64,000 nucleotides of DNA from Kingdonia uniflora (taxonomy: Eukaryota > Streptophyta > Magnoliopsida > Ranunculales > Circaeasteraceae), in the NCBI GenBank assembly GCA_014058105.1, contig JACGCM010000440.1, positions 1,612,001-1,676,000 of the forward strand. The letters run 5' to 3'. Below the pieces are notes generated by a model that saw nothing but the letters and a program-made list of their open reading frames with translations, was not told where the DNA came from and searched no databases. Made by a program: the position numbers and the translations under genes. Below, piece by piece: positions 9,880-21,329 of the stretch. Positions within the stretch are counted from its first letter, which is position 1; every line of letters begins with the position of its first letter.

Positions 9880-10620
9880 ATAACTATGGAGTGATCGAAC
9901 CTTGAAGAGCTTCAAAGGATCTGTTGGACATCGAAGGCCGAAGCCACAGCGATGTTGGAAAATTTAAAAAGAATTTCGAGGTTGCCTTTGAGTATCAGTC
10001 GGGCCGAGGGGACGTGATACCTAGAGGAAACCCAAAAATTCAGTGGACTTTGAAGGCCTAAGCCACAGCAAAGCAAGATGTGTTCGCCTCCAACGCATTC
10101 CTGAGGGTCCAGCCTTTCGATCATTCATGCCCCTCGGGTTTGCTCGAATGTTTGAAACTTGAAAATTTTAAGATCGCCCCCAAGTATCAGTCGGGGTGGG
10201 GGCGGACATGATACGTGGGGTAAGCCAAGAAATTGACTGGACTTCGATGATTTCAGAGCCTGATCGAAGCATAACTGTTCGCCCCCAATGCATTCTTGAA
10301 GGTCCGGTCTTTCGACCATCCTTGCTCCTCGAGTTTGTTCGAAATTGGAAGCTTGAAAATTTCAAGGTCGCCCCCAAGCATCAGTCGGGGCGAAGGGTTG
10401 ACATGATACTTAGAAGAAACTAGGAAATTAACTGGACTTTGACGGCTTTGGAGTCTTATTGAAGCATAACTGTTCGCCCCCAATGCATTCTTGAAGGTCC
10501 GATCTTTCGACCATCCTTGCCCCTCGAGTTTACCCGAAATTAGAAGCTTGAAAAATCTCATGGTTACTCCAAAGTATCAGTCGGGTCGAAGGGTTGACAT
10601 GATACCTAAGTTAAACTAAG
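9880..10620 (-). repeat. 193-bp tandem array of element B
   Basis: Four units are marked by TATCAGTCGGG (CATCAG in unit 3) at 9993, 10185, 10379 and 10575, spaced 192, 194 and 196 bases. Each unit carries an ACATGATACCT-like block after the marker, a GGTCCGGTCTTTCGACCATC block and a CCTCGAGTTTGCTCGAA block. It lies between the end of pol and the end of antisense gene 3. The same units occur in the same order in element C. Tat elements are known to carry variable 3' tandem repeats that can seed satellite DNA. Confidence 0.9.
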
Positions 10621-10689
10621 AAATTCAATGAAAAGAGGAGATGAAGTATAGGGTAAAAATTGTTTATTGATTATTCTGTGTTACATTAG

Positions 10690-12120
10690 TTGTGCAAGGC
10701 TGAGGCCGTGGCCTATTATAAGAGACCAACTACATTGTGTTCCACAGATTTGGTAAAACCTCTTCGTCTTCTGTCATTAGATAGTAAGAACCCATGTCAG
10801 TTTTATCATACATGACATATGGTCTTTCCCAAGATTCGGCTAGATTACCGGCATTTTGAGTTTTTGAGGATTTGTTGACACGTACACGTCAAAGTACTAG
10901 ATCTCTGATGTTGAAACTCTGTGGTCAAACTCTCTTACTATAGGACTTTTGAAGTACTGTGTGGTAAGGGCGAAGGTTTGAGATGGCTCGGTCTCTGGTT
11001 TCATCAATCTATAACATGTTACATGCGAGCTTAAACTCATTATCTTTGTCTGGGAAGTCTGGATCTCGTGTAGCTAATTCCAATTGAGTTGGGAGCACAG
11101 CTTTGGTACTGTATGCTAGAAGGAAAGGGGTGAAGCCTTTAGATTTTCTTGAGGTTGTTCGATAGGCCCAGAGGACATACTGTAACTCTTGAACCTATTG
11201 TCATTTCTTTGCATCAACTCCTATCTTGAGACCGTCGATAATGTTTTTGTTGATTGCTTCGACTTGACCGTTGCCTTGGGGATAGTAAGGTGTTGAGGGT
11301 GAGAGGATGATGTTGTGCTTTTTGAGAAAGCTTTTAACTTTACTGTTGACGAATTGGGGACCATTGTCGCATTGAATCATATGGGGCAGCCGAAGTGTAT
11401 GATGATGTTTTCCCATCGAAATTTGATAACTTCTTCTTCTCTAGTTCGGCATAAAGGTACAACTTTGACCCATTTGGTAAAGTAATCGGTTACAACAAGG
11501 ATGTTTTCTCTGCTACCCGAGGCTTTTTGGAAGGGACCAATGAGATCGATAGCCCATCTTTTGAATAGCCAGGAGACTTGACTGAAATGGAGGTCTTGAG
11601 AAGGGCAATGGATGTCATGAGCAAGACGTTGGCATTTGCCACAGTGTTTGGCATACTCTTCGGCTTGTTTTTTCATATTCGGCCAGAATAATCTTGGAGA
11701 GACGACTCGAAGGGCCACTGACCGAGCAGCAGTATGAGCCCCGTAGGTTCCTTTGTGGAGTTTTACTAAAATTGCAGAGGCTTCGGATTGGGATTTGCAT
11801 CGAAGGAGGATGCCATTTTGAGATTTTTGATGTAATTCATTTTTGCGGATAGTATATCTGCGGGCAATTTTCTTTTTAACGATCGTTTAGCTTTGTAATC
11901 ATCTGGGAGGGTGGCATTGTCGAGGTAGTAGAGGAATAGTATTCGCAAATCGTCTGAATCGAGGCCCCCGCCCCCAGTATTGATGGTATTGACTTCCATT
12001 TGGTCGATACTTGGGCGCTCGAGTACTTCAATATGGAGAGTCCAAGATTTTGATTGTCCGAGCATAGCTACTATGTAGGCGAGGGCATCTGTATGTCTAT
12101 TTTCTCCCCGAGGTTAATGA
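10690..12120 (-). pseudogene. Integrase of element B
   Basis: The integrase inserts the DNA copy into the genome. On the minus strand, an HHCC-type zinc region is seen (THTAARS is degraded in the frame; HCGKCQR near 11.63 kb is clear). Next comes the catalytic core with WAIDLIGPF (first D, near 11.55 kb), IQCDNGPQFVNSKVKSF (second D, near 11.37 kb) and GNGQVEAINKNIIDG (E, near 11.25 kb). All three acidic residues are still present. The frame changes between these blocks and the C-terminal part is degraded. It ends near 10.69 kb, where a minus-strand AATAAA-like signal lies. Confidence 0.85.
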
Positions 12121-13090
12121 CTGATTATGGACTTTTCGGGAAATCGGTCCATGCGCTGTAGTACAATGAGATCATAGTCAGTCTTGTGTAATGCCTCTGA
12201 ACAAGTTGGGAATCTGTGAAAGCGGCAAGTTTGGGAATGCTGAGATTGAGAGCGAGGTCGAGGCCATGGATCAAGGCTTTGTACTCAGCTTTGTTATTAG
12301 AACATTCGAAGGTAAGTTTAACATCTTTTTTTATTCGATCATTAGTGGGTGTTACCAAGACAATACCAATTCCTGAGCCATTAGGTCCAGCAGATCCATC
12401 TATGAATAAATGCTAGCCAGTGTGAGGGTCCCAGTAATCTGTTGTCTCGGGTTGGTCTTCTGTTAAGTCATCTTCGTGTTCTTCCCAATTAACATCTTCT
12501 ACCGGGAAGTCGGAAAGAAAGTCTGCTACTGCTTGGCCTTTCTGGGATATCTGCTTCTCGAATGTAATGTCATGTTCGCCAAGGTACACAGACCACTATT
12601 GTACTCCTTTGGATTTCTATTTTTTACTGAGTACTTCTCAAAGGGGGTAACTTGTTATAATACGGATGCGGTGAGCTTAAAAATATGGTTTAAGTTTACG
12701 GACTGAATAAACAAGGGTGAGGAGCAAACACTCAAGCTTCGAATATCGGGCTTCTGCGAGCGTTAGGGTTTTGCTGATGAAATATGCAGGTCTCTCGATG
12801 CTTGTATCATGTCGAATAAGTACTGAACTGATAGAGGTGTCTGTATCAGCGAGGTATAAAAAGAGTGTTTCGCCTTCAATAGGGGCACTGAAAATAGGTG
12901 GCCGGCCAAGATAAGTTTTGAGTTCGAGGAAGACCTGCTCACACTTGGGTGTCCAGTTGATCTCGGGGCTATTTTTCTTTTTTGCTTTGTGGATGCCTTG
13001 GTCGTGCAGGAGTGAAAAGAGCCAAGCACATATGTCTGAGGATTTGGAAATGAAACGGTTATGGGCTGCTATCTTACCAGCCACTTTTTG
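12120..13090 (-). pseudogene. RNase H and second (archaeal-like) RNase H of element B
   Basis: Two consecutive RNase H regions. The first (about 13.03-12.68 kb) has LYLADTDTSISSVLI and ARYSKLECLLLTLVYSVRKL, as in gypsy elements. It has lost some catalytic residues, which is usual for the first copy in this lineage. The second (about 12.55-12.14 kb) carries NNKAEYKALIHGLDLAL and AAFTDSQLV, with E and D of the active site. A duplicated RNase H is a hallmark of plant Tat elements. Stops and frame changes show that it is inactive. Confidence 0.8.
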
Positions 13091-13960
13091 GATGTCTTTT
13101 CTAGTTCAGTGTGAAGGCATATCGATGAGGGCTCAAATATGGGTGGGGTCGACCTCGATGCCACGTTTACTAATAAGGTGGCCTAAAAATTTACCAGATA
13201 AAACACCAAATTGGCACTTGTCTGGGTTGAGTTTCATGTTATATGTACGAAGTATCAAAAAGATGTCGGTTAGGTCCTGGATATGGGTCTATTTTTGAAG
13301 GCCTTTGCATAACATGTCGTCGATGTAGACTTCGACCGACTTGCCAAGCAAAGGTCCAAACATGGTTGTGACAAGGCGTTGGTAAGTGGTTCCCGCATTT
13401 TTAAGGTCGAAGAACATAACATTGAAACAATAAGGGCCTTGTTCAGTGATAAAAGAGGTTTTAAGTTGATCTTCGGGGAGGAGGGGTACCTGATTTTAAC
13501 CCGAAGCCCTATCCATCATGGATAGTCGCTCATGTCCAGCAGTAGCGTCGAGGAGGGCTGAGATTATCGGGAGGGGGAAGTTTTCCTTTGGTGTGTGCTT
13601 GTTAAGGTCTGTGAAGTCGACGTAGATTCTGATCTTGCCGTTCTTCTTAGGAACTGCCACAATGTTTGATATCTAGTCAGCATACTTCAATTCTCTAATA
13701 AATCCTGCGGCTATGAGCTTGTCTACTTCAAGATTCACTACTTCTCGAAGTCGTGGTGCTAGGTTATGCTTCTTTTGTTTGATTGCTGAGGAATAGGGAA
13801 TGAGGTCGAGGCAATAACACGCCAGGTTGGGGTCGACACCAGGCATCTCCTGGAATGTCCATGCAAAGACACCTTTGTTTGCTCGAAGGGAAATCTGTAA
13901 GCTCGAGGTGTTTTGCCTCATCGAAAAAAGTTCTAATAAATGTACCTCAACCAGGACCGT
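13090..13960 (-). pseudogene. Reverse transcriptase of element B
   Basis: This enzyme copies the element RNA into DNA. In order on the minus strand: WTFQEMPGVDPNLACYCLDL, DKLIAAGFIRELKYAD, then VPKKNGKIRIYVDFTDLNKH (13.65-13.6 kb) and FPLPIISALLDATAGHERLS. The catalytic motif VEVYIDDMLCKGLQK (near 13.33 kb) is next, then LNPDKCQFGVLSGKFLGHLIS and GIEVDPTHI. The YIDD box is intact. Stops interrupt the frame, for example after KYAD and near VAFPSH. Confidence 0.88.
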
Positions 13961-14254
13961 CGAGTTCGATATAACAATAGGTTCGATGGGTGAGGTTGAA
14001 TCTATCGAAGGTGCGGGGGTAGAAAGAGATAGTGATTACTATGGGTGGCTTACAATTTTCTGGGTCTGATCGATCTCCGGGTTCTCATAAGAACGGGTGA
14101 GGCATTAGGAGCCTTTCAATTTCCAAGTACCTTCGGGAGTGGTAAAAAGAAGGGTCTGGTGGTAGGTCAAAGGTATGGCACGCTTAACGTTGAGCCAGTC
14201 ACACCTGAGGATACCGAGGTATTCTGACTTCATATCAATGACAAGAAAGCTGGT

Positions 14255-14689
14255 TTAAAGTGTGATGGGGCCTGTGGTGACTGGTAGACAGATTCGGTTG
14301 ACGGCGACCTCTGTAGCCCCATTGAAGCCTTTCAATTCGACATTGGCAGCGGTTATGTGGTTGGTTTTCTTTATGGTTTCGATGGTTGGGAGAAAAAGGA
14401 CATCAGCTGCGCTCCCTGTGTCTATGAGCATTGTTTGGAGGATGAGGTTTTCGATCTTAATCATAATGACTAGTTGATTGGAATTGGGGAAACGGACATG
14501 AGATATATCGTAGTTGATGAAAAAAATGCCTTCTAGTCGAGGGAGAGGGCTTGATTCTGGTAGAAGGGTGGGAAGTTTCTCTAGATAGGTAAGTTTGTAA
14601 CATTCCCTGACGCGCTTACATCTGCTTTGGGAACGGTCGTTGTCTATGTTGTTAACTTCTATAAAGCATGATCTGCGGATATGTACCAC
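14255..14689 (-). pseudogene. Aspartic protease of element B
   Basis: A 144-residue open stretch with KLPTLLPESSPLPRLEGIFF, then TMLIDTGSAADVLFLPTIET, in which DTG is the active-site triad, and later AANVELKGFNGATEVAVNRI. It is in the same frame as the end of gag, so gag and pol form one polyprotein. A frameshift separates it from reverse transcriptase. It releases the mature proteins in the particle. Confidence 0.85.
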
Positions 14690-16327
14690 AGCCGAGTCAA
14701 CAGTAGGGGTGGACTGAGGTTGAAGGCAAGACTCGTCATGGTAGCTGGGAAAGTCGGTAATATACTGGTGTAGACGATCTGCTTTGAGGATGAGTTTGAG
14801 AGAGCGCTGGAGGGCAAAGCATTTATTGGTATGGTGACAGTTATATTTGTGATTGGCGCAATGAGGTTTGCCTACTCTGACTTTGATAGGGAAAGGGATA
14901 CGCCAAATAGGGTCTGCCTATATATGTGGTAAAAAGGTGCTGAGAGGAGCAGTGAGTATGGGTAATACTAGTTTCGGTCGCTTCTTGCGAGCTTCAGCGC
15001 TGTTATCGATGTTAGGGAGTTTGTGGCTCTCTGTCTCCTGTGAGACGGGAACGATCAGGGTTGTTGGATTAGAAGGTGGGTTTTGTTGAGGTTTGTTGAT
15101 AGCTGGGGTCGAAGGCTGGCTCGGTTTGCGGGATTTCAGAAGGCGCTCGAGATCGATATAACCATTGACCTTTGAGAGAATCTCTTCGAGTGTTTGAGGT
15201 TTGTGGAGAACTAGGTGTTCCTTTACTCGACTGTGATCAGGCAGGGCATTCGAGTATGTGAGTATAGCATTCTCGCAGTCAAGGTTCTCGATTTTCCGTG
15301 ATTCATCGAGGAACCTTTTTGTGAAGGCTTTGAGTGGCTCATTGCTGGATTTTCTAAAATTGAATAAGGCTTCAACTCTGACTTCTCTGTCCTTATTGAA
15401 GGCAAACTGGGAAAGGAAAAGCCGTGATTGTTGCTCAAAGCTTCATATCGAGCCATTTGAGAGGTTGTAATACCATCGAAGGGGGTTGTCAGTAAGGCTG
15501 ATAGGAAAAAGGTGACAGAACAGGTAGTCAGCCGTGGAGTAAAGGCTCAGAGCATTTCGGAATTCGAGAATATGGGATTTGGGGTATGTGTTATAGTAAT
15601 TACTGAGTTTGAGGGAACAAAAATTAGGGGGTATCTAAATAGCAAGATTTTTAGGGAAAATGGGGTTACTGAGGCGACTCCAAGAGTTAGTGGCTAGGCT
15701 CGCGCTGATACGGATAGCAGGTTGTATTTGAAGGTTGAGGTCCTGCTGCACAGCATAAGCAGGATGAGGGGGATATCGAGGGATTCGAGGATGGTGAGTT
15801 CAAATAGGTGGGATGTCTTCAGCGCTGCGCTCCCCGAGACGTTCTCAACTAGGGTGGCGTATGGGGTGTCTAGAGGATCGGAGGGTGGAGTCAAAAAAAA
15901 TTTTTGTGGGGTAAATGCCGAGATGGATGGAGCCGGTAGGAGGAATAGTGTGGGAAGCATCCTCTTCTTGGATACAACCTTGGGCAGCTCCAAGAGTATG
16001 TAGGGGTTCCAGACGGGCGCAGGAAGACATGCGCGACGGATTTGGTGCTTGGGATGGGCGAGCAGGTTCTGGAGGCTGCAGTCTCTACAGTTCGCGAACG
16101 GTGTTACGTAATTCGTCGATTGCCCAATTATGTCTGTTCTCATCGTCTAGACGGTGGTTCCGTTCAGTTTCCAGCTCCAGGTGGTGGTTTTCACGCTCTT
16201 GGTTAAGTTGTGCATGGTTGCGCTCCTTGGCTTGAGCGACTTGTTGAGATAGTTAGGCTATTTGGGTGGCCACTCCATCGATAGAAATGCTGGCATGGAT
16301 TGAACTGGAATGGAGGGTGGGTGCCAT
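14690..16327 (-). pseudogene. Gag of element B
   Basis: The chosen start is ATG at 16325-16327 (MAPTLHSSSIHASISIDGVA), 64 bases inside the primer site. A heptad-rich segment (ERENHHLELETERNHRLDDE) suggests a coiled coil. The Retrotrans_gag core follows (DNPLRWYYNLSNGSI, RVEALFNFRKSSNEPLKAFT, LKAFTKRFLDESRKIENLDC), then a C/H cluster CANHKYNCHHTNKC that stands in for the zinc knuckle. Only a few stops interrupt ~540 codons. Gag forms the particle and packages RNA. Confidence 0.82.
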
Positions 16328-16390
16328 TGAGGGGAATCTGTGGATGTTGAAAACAATGGGAGGGAAAAGAAAAGGAGATTGGTAGGGTAC

Positions 16391-16408
16391 GAAGCTCAGA
16401 CGGCGCCA
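16391..16408 (-). other. Primer-binding site of element B
   Basis: On the minus strand TGGCGCCGTCTGAGCTTC follows the 5' LTR after two bases. It marks 16411-17069 as the 5' LTR and proves the minus orientation. Confidence 0.85.
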
Positions 16409-16410
16409 AT

Positions 16411-17069
16411 TGTAGGGGCCTAACTTCTTTTGGAGGGGAAGTTGGCTCTTACAACACGGGGTTGATCTCTAATCAAAGGAATGCAAGTAGATAATCTAAG
16501 GTATGATCAAGCTATAGAAAAATAGTTGCGTAGAGGGCCGAATATGATGCTCTACGACCTCTGATGAGGATTTTTAAGAGTGATTTTATTACTGATGAGT
16601 AATCGAAGGTTCGGGTACTGGGTTTTACAGTGTGGTCAAAGGTAAACTGTAAGAGGGCTGGGGGGGATTTTTCTAACCCTCCCTTGGTTCCCCATCTCTC
16701 CTATTTATAGAACATAGGAGGGGCTGAGTCACCAAGGTTAGGTCAGATTACAAGGGTATTGTCCGAATAACACGTCAGGGGTATGGGCGCCAGACACTGT
16801 AGTTGCAAGGTCCAACCACTGCGCCGTCTTATCTGATGAGCTGGCTGCCTATCCCATCATATTTCAACCATGTACAATTATGGTCAAAGGGTTTTTACTG
16901 CGATGTGTGTAGTCCGTTCTCGAGGCTTTGTTAGAGTTGAAGCTTCGTCTTCAGTGGATCTCTGGGAGGCTTGTTTTGAGGATTGAATGGGCTGCGATAT
17001 ATTCGGGTAGGCTGTGAAGTATCCTTCGAGTGTCTGAGTGGGGCCGAAGGCTGTGAGTTGGCTACTACA
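16411..17069 (-). mobile_element. 5' LTR of element B
   Basis: 659 bases, TGTAGGGGCC to GGCTACTACA on the plus strand. It lacks ~75 bases present in the 3' LTR (junction near 16797, CAGACACTGTAGTTG). The TATA box on the minus strand lies at 16702-16709. Transcription of B would start here. Confidence 0.93.
16702..16709 (-). promoter_or_regulatory. TATA box of element B 5' LTR
   Basis: TATAAATA on the minus strand, in CTATAAATAGGAGAG. Confidence 0.7.
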
Positions 17070-17074
17070 AAGTA
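17070..17074. repeat. Target-site duplication, right copy (AAGTA)
   Basis: Identical to 5438-5442 on the other side of element B. Confidence 0.9.
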
Positions 17075-18000
17075 CATAGATATTGATGGACCTTGTCGAG
17101 GTACTTTTATCGGTACCAAACTGGTCCAACACGTTAAGGATGCTGTCATTCACTTTTTATGAATGAATCGAGATATCTTTGCCTTGACTTTCGAAGAGAT
17201 ACCCAGGGTCGATCCATCTAAGGCATGTTACATATTGGCTATCAACATCAGCATATCTATGGTCAATCAGAAATAGCGATGACTCTCACCTCATCTTTGA
17301 GATGAAGTCAACATTGAGATCGTTAAATTGTTCAAAGTGGGGCTAATTCGAGAAATCAAGTATCTGGATTTAATCTCCAACATCGTCGCAGTTCCTAAGA
17401 AGAATAGAAAGGTCGGAGTTTGTGTTGATTTCACCGATCTAAACAAATAAATTCCAAAGGACAGTTTCCCTCTTCCAATGATCCATTAAATTCTTGATTC
17501 TACGGTAGACACGATCTCTTATCTATGATGGATGTTGCTTCTGCTTACAATCAAATACCTCTCTTGGAAGAAGATCAGGAAAAGATCACTTTCATCACTG
17601 AAAGAAGACTTTACTGTTACAAAGTCATTCCCTTTAGACTAAAGAACACAGGAACGACTTATTAATGGTCAATGGCGACTATGTTCAAAGTACACCTTGG
17701 GAAAATCATTGAAGTCTACATCGATGATCTCCTGTGCAAGAGCATACAGCCAAAGAATCGCATCACAGATCTAACCACAATATTCAATATTTTATTATCT
17801 TACATGATGCGACTCAATCCTGATAAGTATCAGTTTAAAGTGTATTCAGGCAAATTCCTTGGCCATCTCATTAGTAAGATGGGGATTGAGGCCGATCCAA
17901 ATCAAATTTGAGCTCTCCTCAATATGCCATATCCAAAAGAAATGAAGAATGTACAAAAACTTATAGGCAAGATCGTTGCTATCATCCGATTCGTTTCTAA
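17075..18000 (+). pseudogene. Reverse transcriptase of element A2
   Basis: This resumes A2 pol after element B. Blocks in order: MNRDIFALTFEEIPRVDPSK (near 17.16 kb), VGLIREIKYLDLISNIVAVP, then KVGVCVDFTDLNK with a stop, DSFPLPMIH, and YIDDLLCKSI near 17.72 kb (YIDD intact). LNPDKYQFKVYSGKFLGHLI and GIEADPNQI follow. The YIDD segment sits in a 79-residue open stretch but neighbouring blocks lie in other frames, so several indels are present. Confidence 0.85.
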
Positions 18001-19050
18001 ATAATTAGATCGATGTCGTTAGCTGTTTCTACTACTCCGAGATTAAACCAAATTAGGAAAAGTTCAGCCCAACGAAGAGATCTAATAGACATCCGAGTGC
18101 GAGGAAGTTTTTTAGGAACTCAAAACCTATTTGGGGAAGTCTCTCATCATGAGCACCCCCGGCAGATAATAAGGAACTGATCATCTACCTGGCAGTTACA
18201 GGCACTTCTATCAACTCGGTTCACATTCGACTTGAGGGGAAGATCGAAGAGCCAGTCTATTTTATCAGCAAAACACTTACTCCAACAGAAATGAAGTATT
18301 CTAAAATTGAGAAACTCCATATAACTCTTGCTTACACTTCACAAAACTTAAGCACTACTTCCAAGCTCATTCAGTCAAAGACATGACGAACAGCCCACTT
18401 CAGGAAGTTTTGTCCAAAAAAGTAAAATCGCGAAGTGTTTAACAATGGTCAGTCAGTTTGAGAGAACATGATATTAATTTTGAATAACGACATTCAGGAA
18501 AAGGTCAGGCCATTGCCGATTTATTTGTAGATTATCCAACAAAAGATCCTGATTGGGAGGAGCATGATCCTAACCTTACAAAATTTTTTGTAGAAGATCT
18601 ACCAGCCAAAGCATTTGACGAATGAGTTGAATGGATTGCAAGGAAAGGGTGGAGACTTCTTACAGATGGTTTAGCAAGGCCCATAGGGTCAGGAATTGGA
18701 ATTGTACTGATTACCCCTTCCAACGACAGAATCAAGAAATCAATCTGCTTAGATTTTGAAGCCTCCAACAATGTAACAGAATATGAAGCTTTAATTTATG
18801 GACTCAACCTCGCACTCAAGCTTGGCGTCCCAATTCTCTCAATCTACACATATTCTCTACTCATCGTCTACCATTACTCTGAACAACACATGAAAAATGG
18901 AAAGATGATCGACTATATAGCCCTCATTACCAATTGGATGAGCAGATTTATGAAAGCAACTCTCGACTATCCCCCACAAGGTGAAAACCAACATGTTGAT
19001 TCCTTGGCTTATTTAGCTAGGGTCTACAAAAGCAAGATATCTTCAGATCG
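18000..19050 (+). pseudogene. RNase H regions of element A2
   Basis: Frame-shifted remnants of the two RNase H domains. The first has the RKVYFISKTLTP-like block near 18.26 kb (EPVYFISKTLTPTEMKYSKI). The second begins near 18.65 kb with GWRLLTDGLARPIGSGIGIV and continues with an N-AEYEALIYGLNLALKLG block near 18.77 kb. The GSGIGIV and EYEAL blocks match the second RNase H of element C. Stops throughout. Confidence 0.7.
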
Positions 19051-20380
19051 AATTGATGTCTAACCCCAGTATTGATCTCCATTTTGTTTGCACGATCGAC
19101 ACTGGGGGCGATAAAGGGGAGGATGACGATTGGGGAAAGCCCTTTATTGCCTATCTCGGCTCGAAGAACAAATGTGACGGGTTCCTTCCAACAAATCCAA
19201 AAGAATGCGGATAGTTGATCAAAAACTCAAAGCGTTACACAGTTCTGAATGATCGTCTATATCGCCTCTCAGTCACAGGGCCTTATCTTAAGTGCCTCTC
19301 AAAGAAAAAGGCAGATGGAATACTCAAAGATTTACATGAAGGAACTTGTGGTTCTCATACCGCAGGTCGATCACTTGCTCACCGAGCAATTACATAAGGA
19401 GTATTCTGGCCAAGAATGTGCAAACAAGCAGAAGAGTACTCGCGCAAATGCGATACATGTCAACGACATAGACATATGATCCATGCCTCTACACTTGAAC
19501 TACATGCCCGCAAGGTTTTCAGGCCATTCAAGTGGTGGGAGCTCAATCTTTTTAGAGAATTTCCTAATACTTTAAGGTAACCGACATTTCTTACTCGCAG
19601 CAACTAATTATTTTATGAAATGGGAGGAGGCAGTTCCTCTTTGTCAAAGTAGAGAAGAAAATGTCATCTCTTTTATCTAGGAACACATTATCACACGATT
19701 CGGTTGCCCCCACCTAATTCGGATCGATAATGGGCCACAGTTCACTGGTAAAAAGTTTGTAGCCTTCTTCAACAAACACAACATCATTCACTCACCATCC
19801 AATCCATACTACCTTTAAGGCAATGGCCAAGCTGAAATTACCAATAAAACCATAGTGGATGGACTCAAGAAAAGGCTTCAATCATAAAAAAAATGATATT
19901 GGATATAGGAACTCCCTCACATCTTATGGGTATACCGTACTACTCCACGTCAATCAACCAGCTATACCCCCTTCCTTCTGTCTTATAGTACAGAAGCCGT
20001 CATTCCAGAAGAGTATCACCATCCTATCCGAGATCACGAGCTTATAGACGAAGAAAATGAGTTTTAGTTGGCCTACATTATGAACTGGATTGATGAAACT
20101 AGGGAACGCGCTATAGCCAACCTAGGTCGACATCATCATATGCTAGCTAACTCGTACAATAGAAGAGTCCAAAGCCGTGAGTTCAAAATCAATGATCTCG
20201 TCCTCAGAGAGATCCCACAACACATAAAAGAAGCACATGCCGGGAAGCTGGCAAAAAATTAGAAAAGTCCATCCTCATCATTGGTCGAACTGGTCTGGGA
20301 TCATACTATCTCATAACGGAGCAAGGAGTTTAAATTCCAAATCCATAGAATACTAGGCGACTGAAACTGTATTATTGTTA
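19050..20380 (+). pseudogene. Integrase of element A2
   Basis: Starts with YTVLNDRLYRLSVTGPYLKC and the zinc region EGTCGSHTAGRSLAHRAIT, then CDTCQR (near 19.45 kb). The core is recognisable from DNGPQFTG at 19.73 kb and an NGQAEITNKTIVDG block near 19.83 kb. The C-terminal segment (WIDETRERAIANLGRHHHML, YNRRVQSREFKINDLVLRE) parallels the 1-450 region. Several frames and stops; inactive. Confidence 0.82.
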
Positions 20381-20539
20381 ACTCCCTGGTTTCTCTATTT
20401 TAATATTCTCGTTCTTTCCATTCCCAAAGTAGGATTTCAATCTCCATACAGTGTACATTCTATTTTACTCAATGAAAACTTCCAAGTTTTTTCTCCACAT
20501 TACTCTCTACTTACGTAGATTCTACTAAATCACACAATT

Positions 20540-20915
20540 TAAAGTAGAGGTAATTCAAGCTTTCAATCGACCTCTAAACAGATTAAAGCAAAGGTAATAC
20601 TAGCTTTCAATTGACCTCTAAACAGATTAAAGTAAAGGTAATACTAGCTTTTGATCGACTTCTAAACAGATTAAAGCAAGAGTAATACTAGCTTTCAATC
20701 GACCTTTAAACAGATTAAAGTAAAGGTAACACTAGCTTTCAATCGACATCTAAACGCAGATTAAAGCAAAGATAATACTAGCTTTCAATCACTCATCTCT
20801 ACATATATCTACGATTAAAACAAAGGTAATACTAGTTTTCAATCAATGATCTCTATCAGACATAAGAAAAAGCAAAGGTAAAACTAGCTTTCATCTCTCA
20901 ATATATCTGCAACTA
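20540..20915 (+). repeat. 44-bp tandem array of element A2
   Basis: The AGCTTT anchor recurs at 20558, 20602, 20646, 20690 and 20734: exactly 44 bases each time, then 46 and 54 as the array decays. The unit is roughly CTTTCAATCGACCTCTAAAC followed by AGATTAAAGYAAAGGTAATACTAG. It lies just after pol and before an antisense ORF, the same place as the 193-bp array in B and C, but the sequence is unrelated. Confidence 0.9.
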
Positions 20916-21329
20916 CAACTTACAATAATAGGTTACTTCTACAAGTTACTTCTAAAGGTTCTTCTTTGCTCATGGGAGGTCAGTTTGCCTTCCCCTGCAA
21001 AAGGAGAACGTTTAGCCATAAACTCTAGAGCTCGAGCAATTACAATAATCCTGCCTTGCTATACCAATTCCTCAGGTCGAGAACCTAGCTCCGTTTCCAT
21101 GGCATTCAGATAGTTTCCTCAATCTATAATAGTGTTACAAATACACCCTCGGAATGACAAACAGTCATGTAAGGTATCCCCCTCAAGCCCAAGCCTTTTT
21201 ATTTTCTCCACAAAATATGCAATAATAGCCATTAGCTCCTGCGACGTGTTATTTCTTGAACAGACATATTTCGATCGAGTATTATTTCATCGGAAAAATG
21301 CTTTTGTAATCTCTACTGATGATCTTTCA

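Larger units (their letters stand above)
5443..17069 (-). mobile_element. Element B: complete Tat-type gypsy element nested in A2
   Basis: The element is 11,627 bases on the minus strand, bounded by two LTRs and a perfect AAGTA target duplication. From right to left it has: 5' LTR, primer-binding site, gag, protease, reverse transcriptase, RNase H, a second RNase H, integrase, a 193-bp array, three antisense accessory units, polypurine tract and 3' LTR. The two LTRs differ at about 6% of positions, counted by eye over 300 bases, plus one ~75-bp deletion. The insertion is therefore not recent. Relative to element C it lacks about 1.8 kb inside the third accessory gene. Confidence 0.93.

Noticed and set aside
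15694..16143. 149-codon minus-strand open frame in element B
   Set aside because: It overlaps gag in another frame. The alternative frame aligns with gag of element C (GSIHL-IYPTK, SSRHP) and with gag structure, so the longer frame is a shadow.
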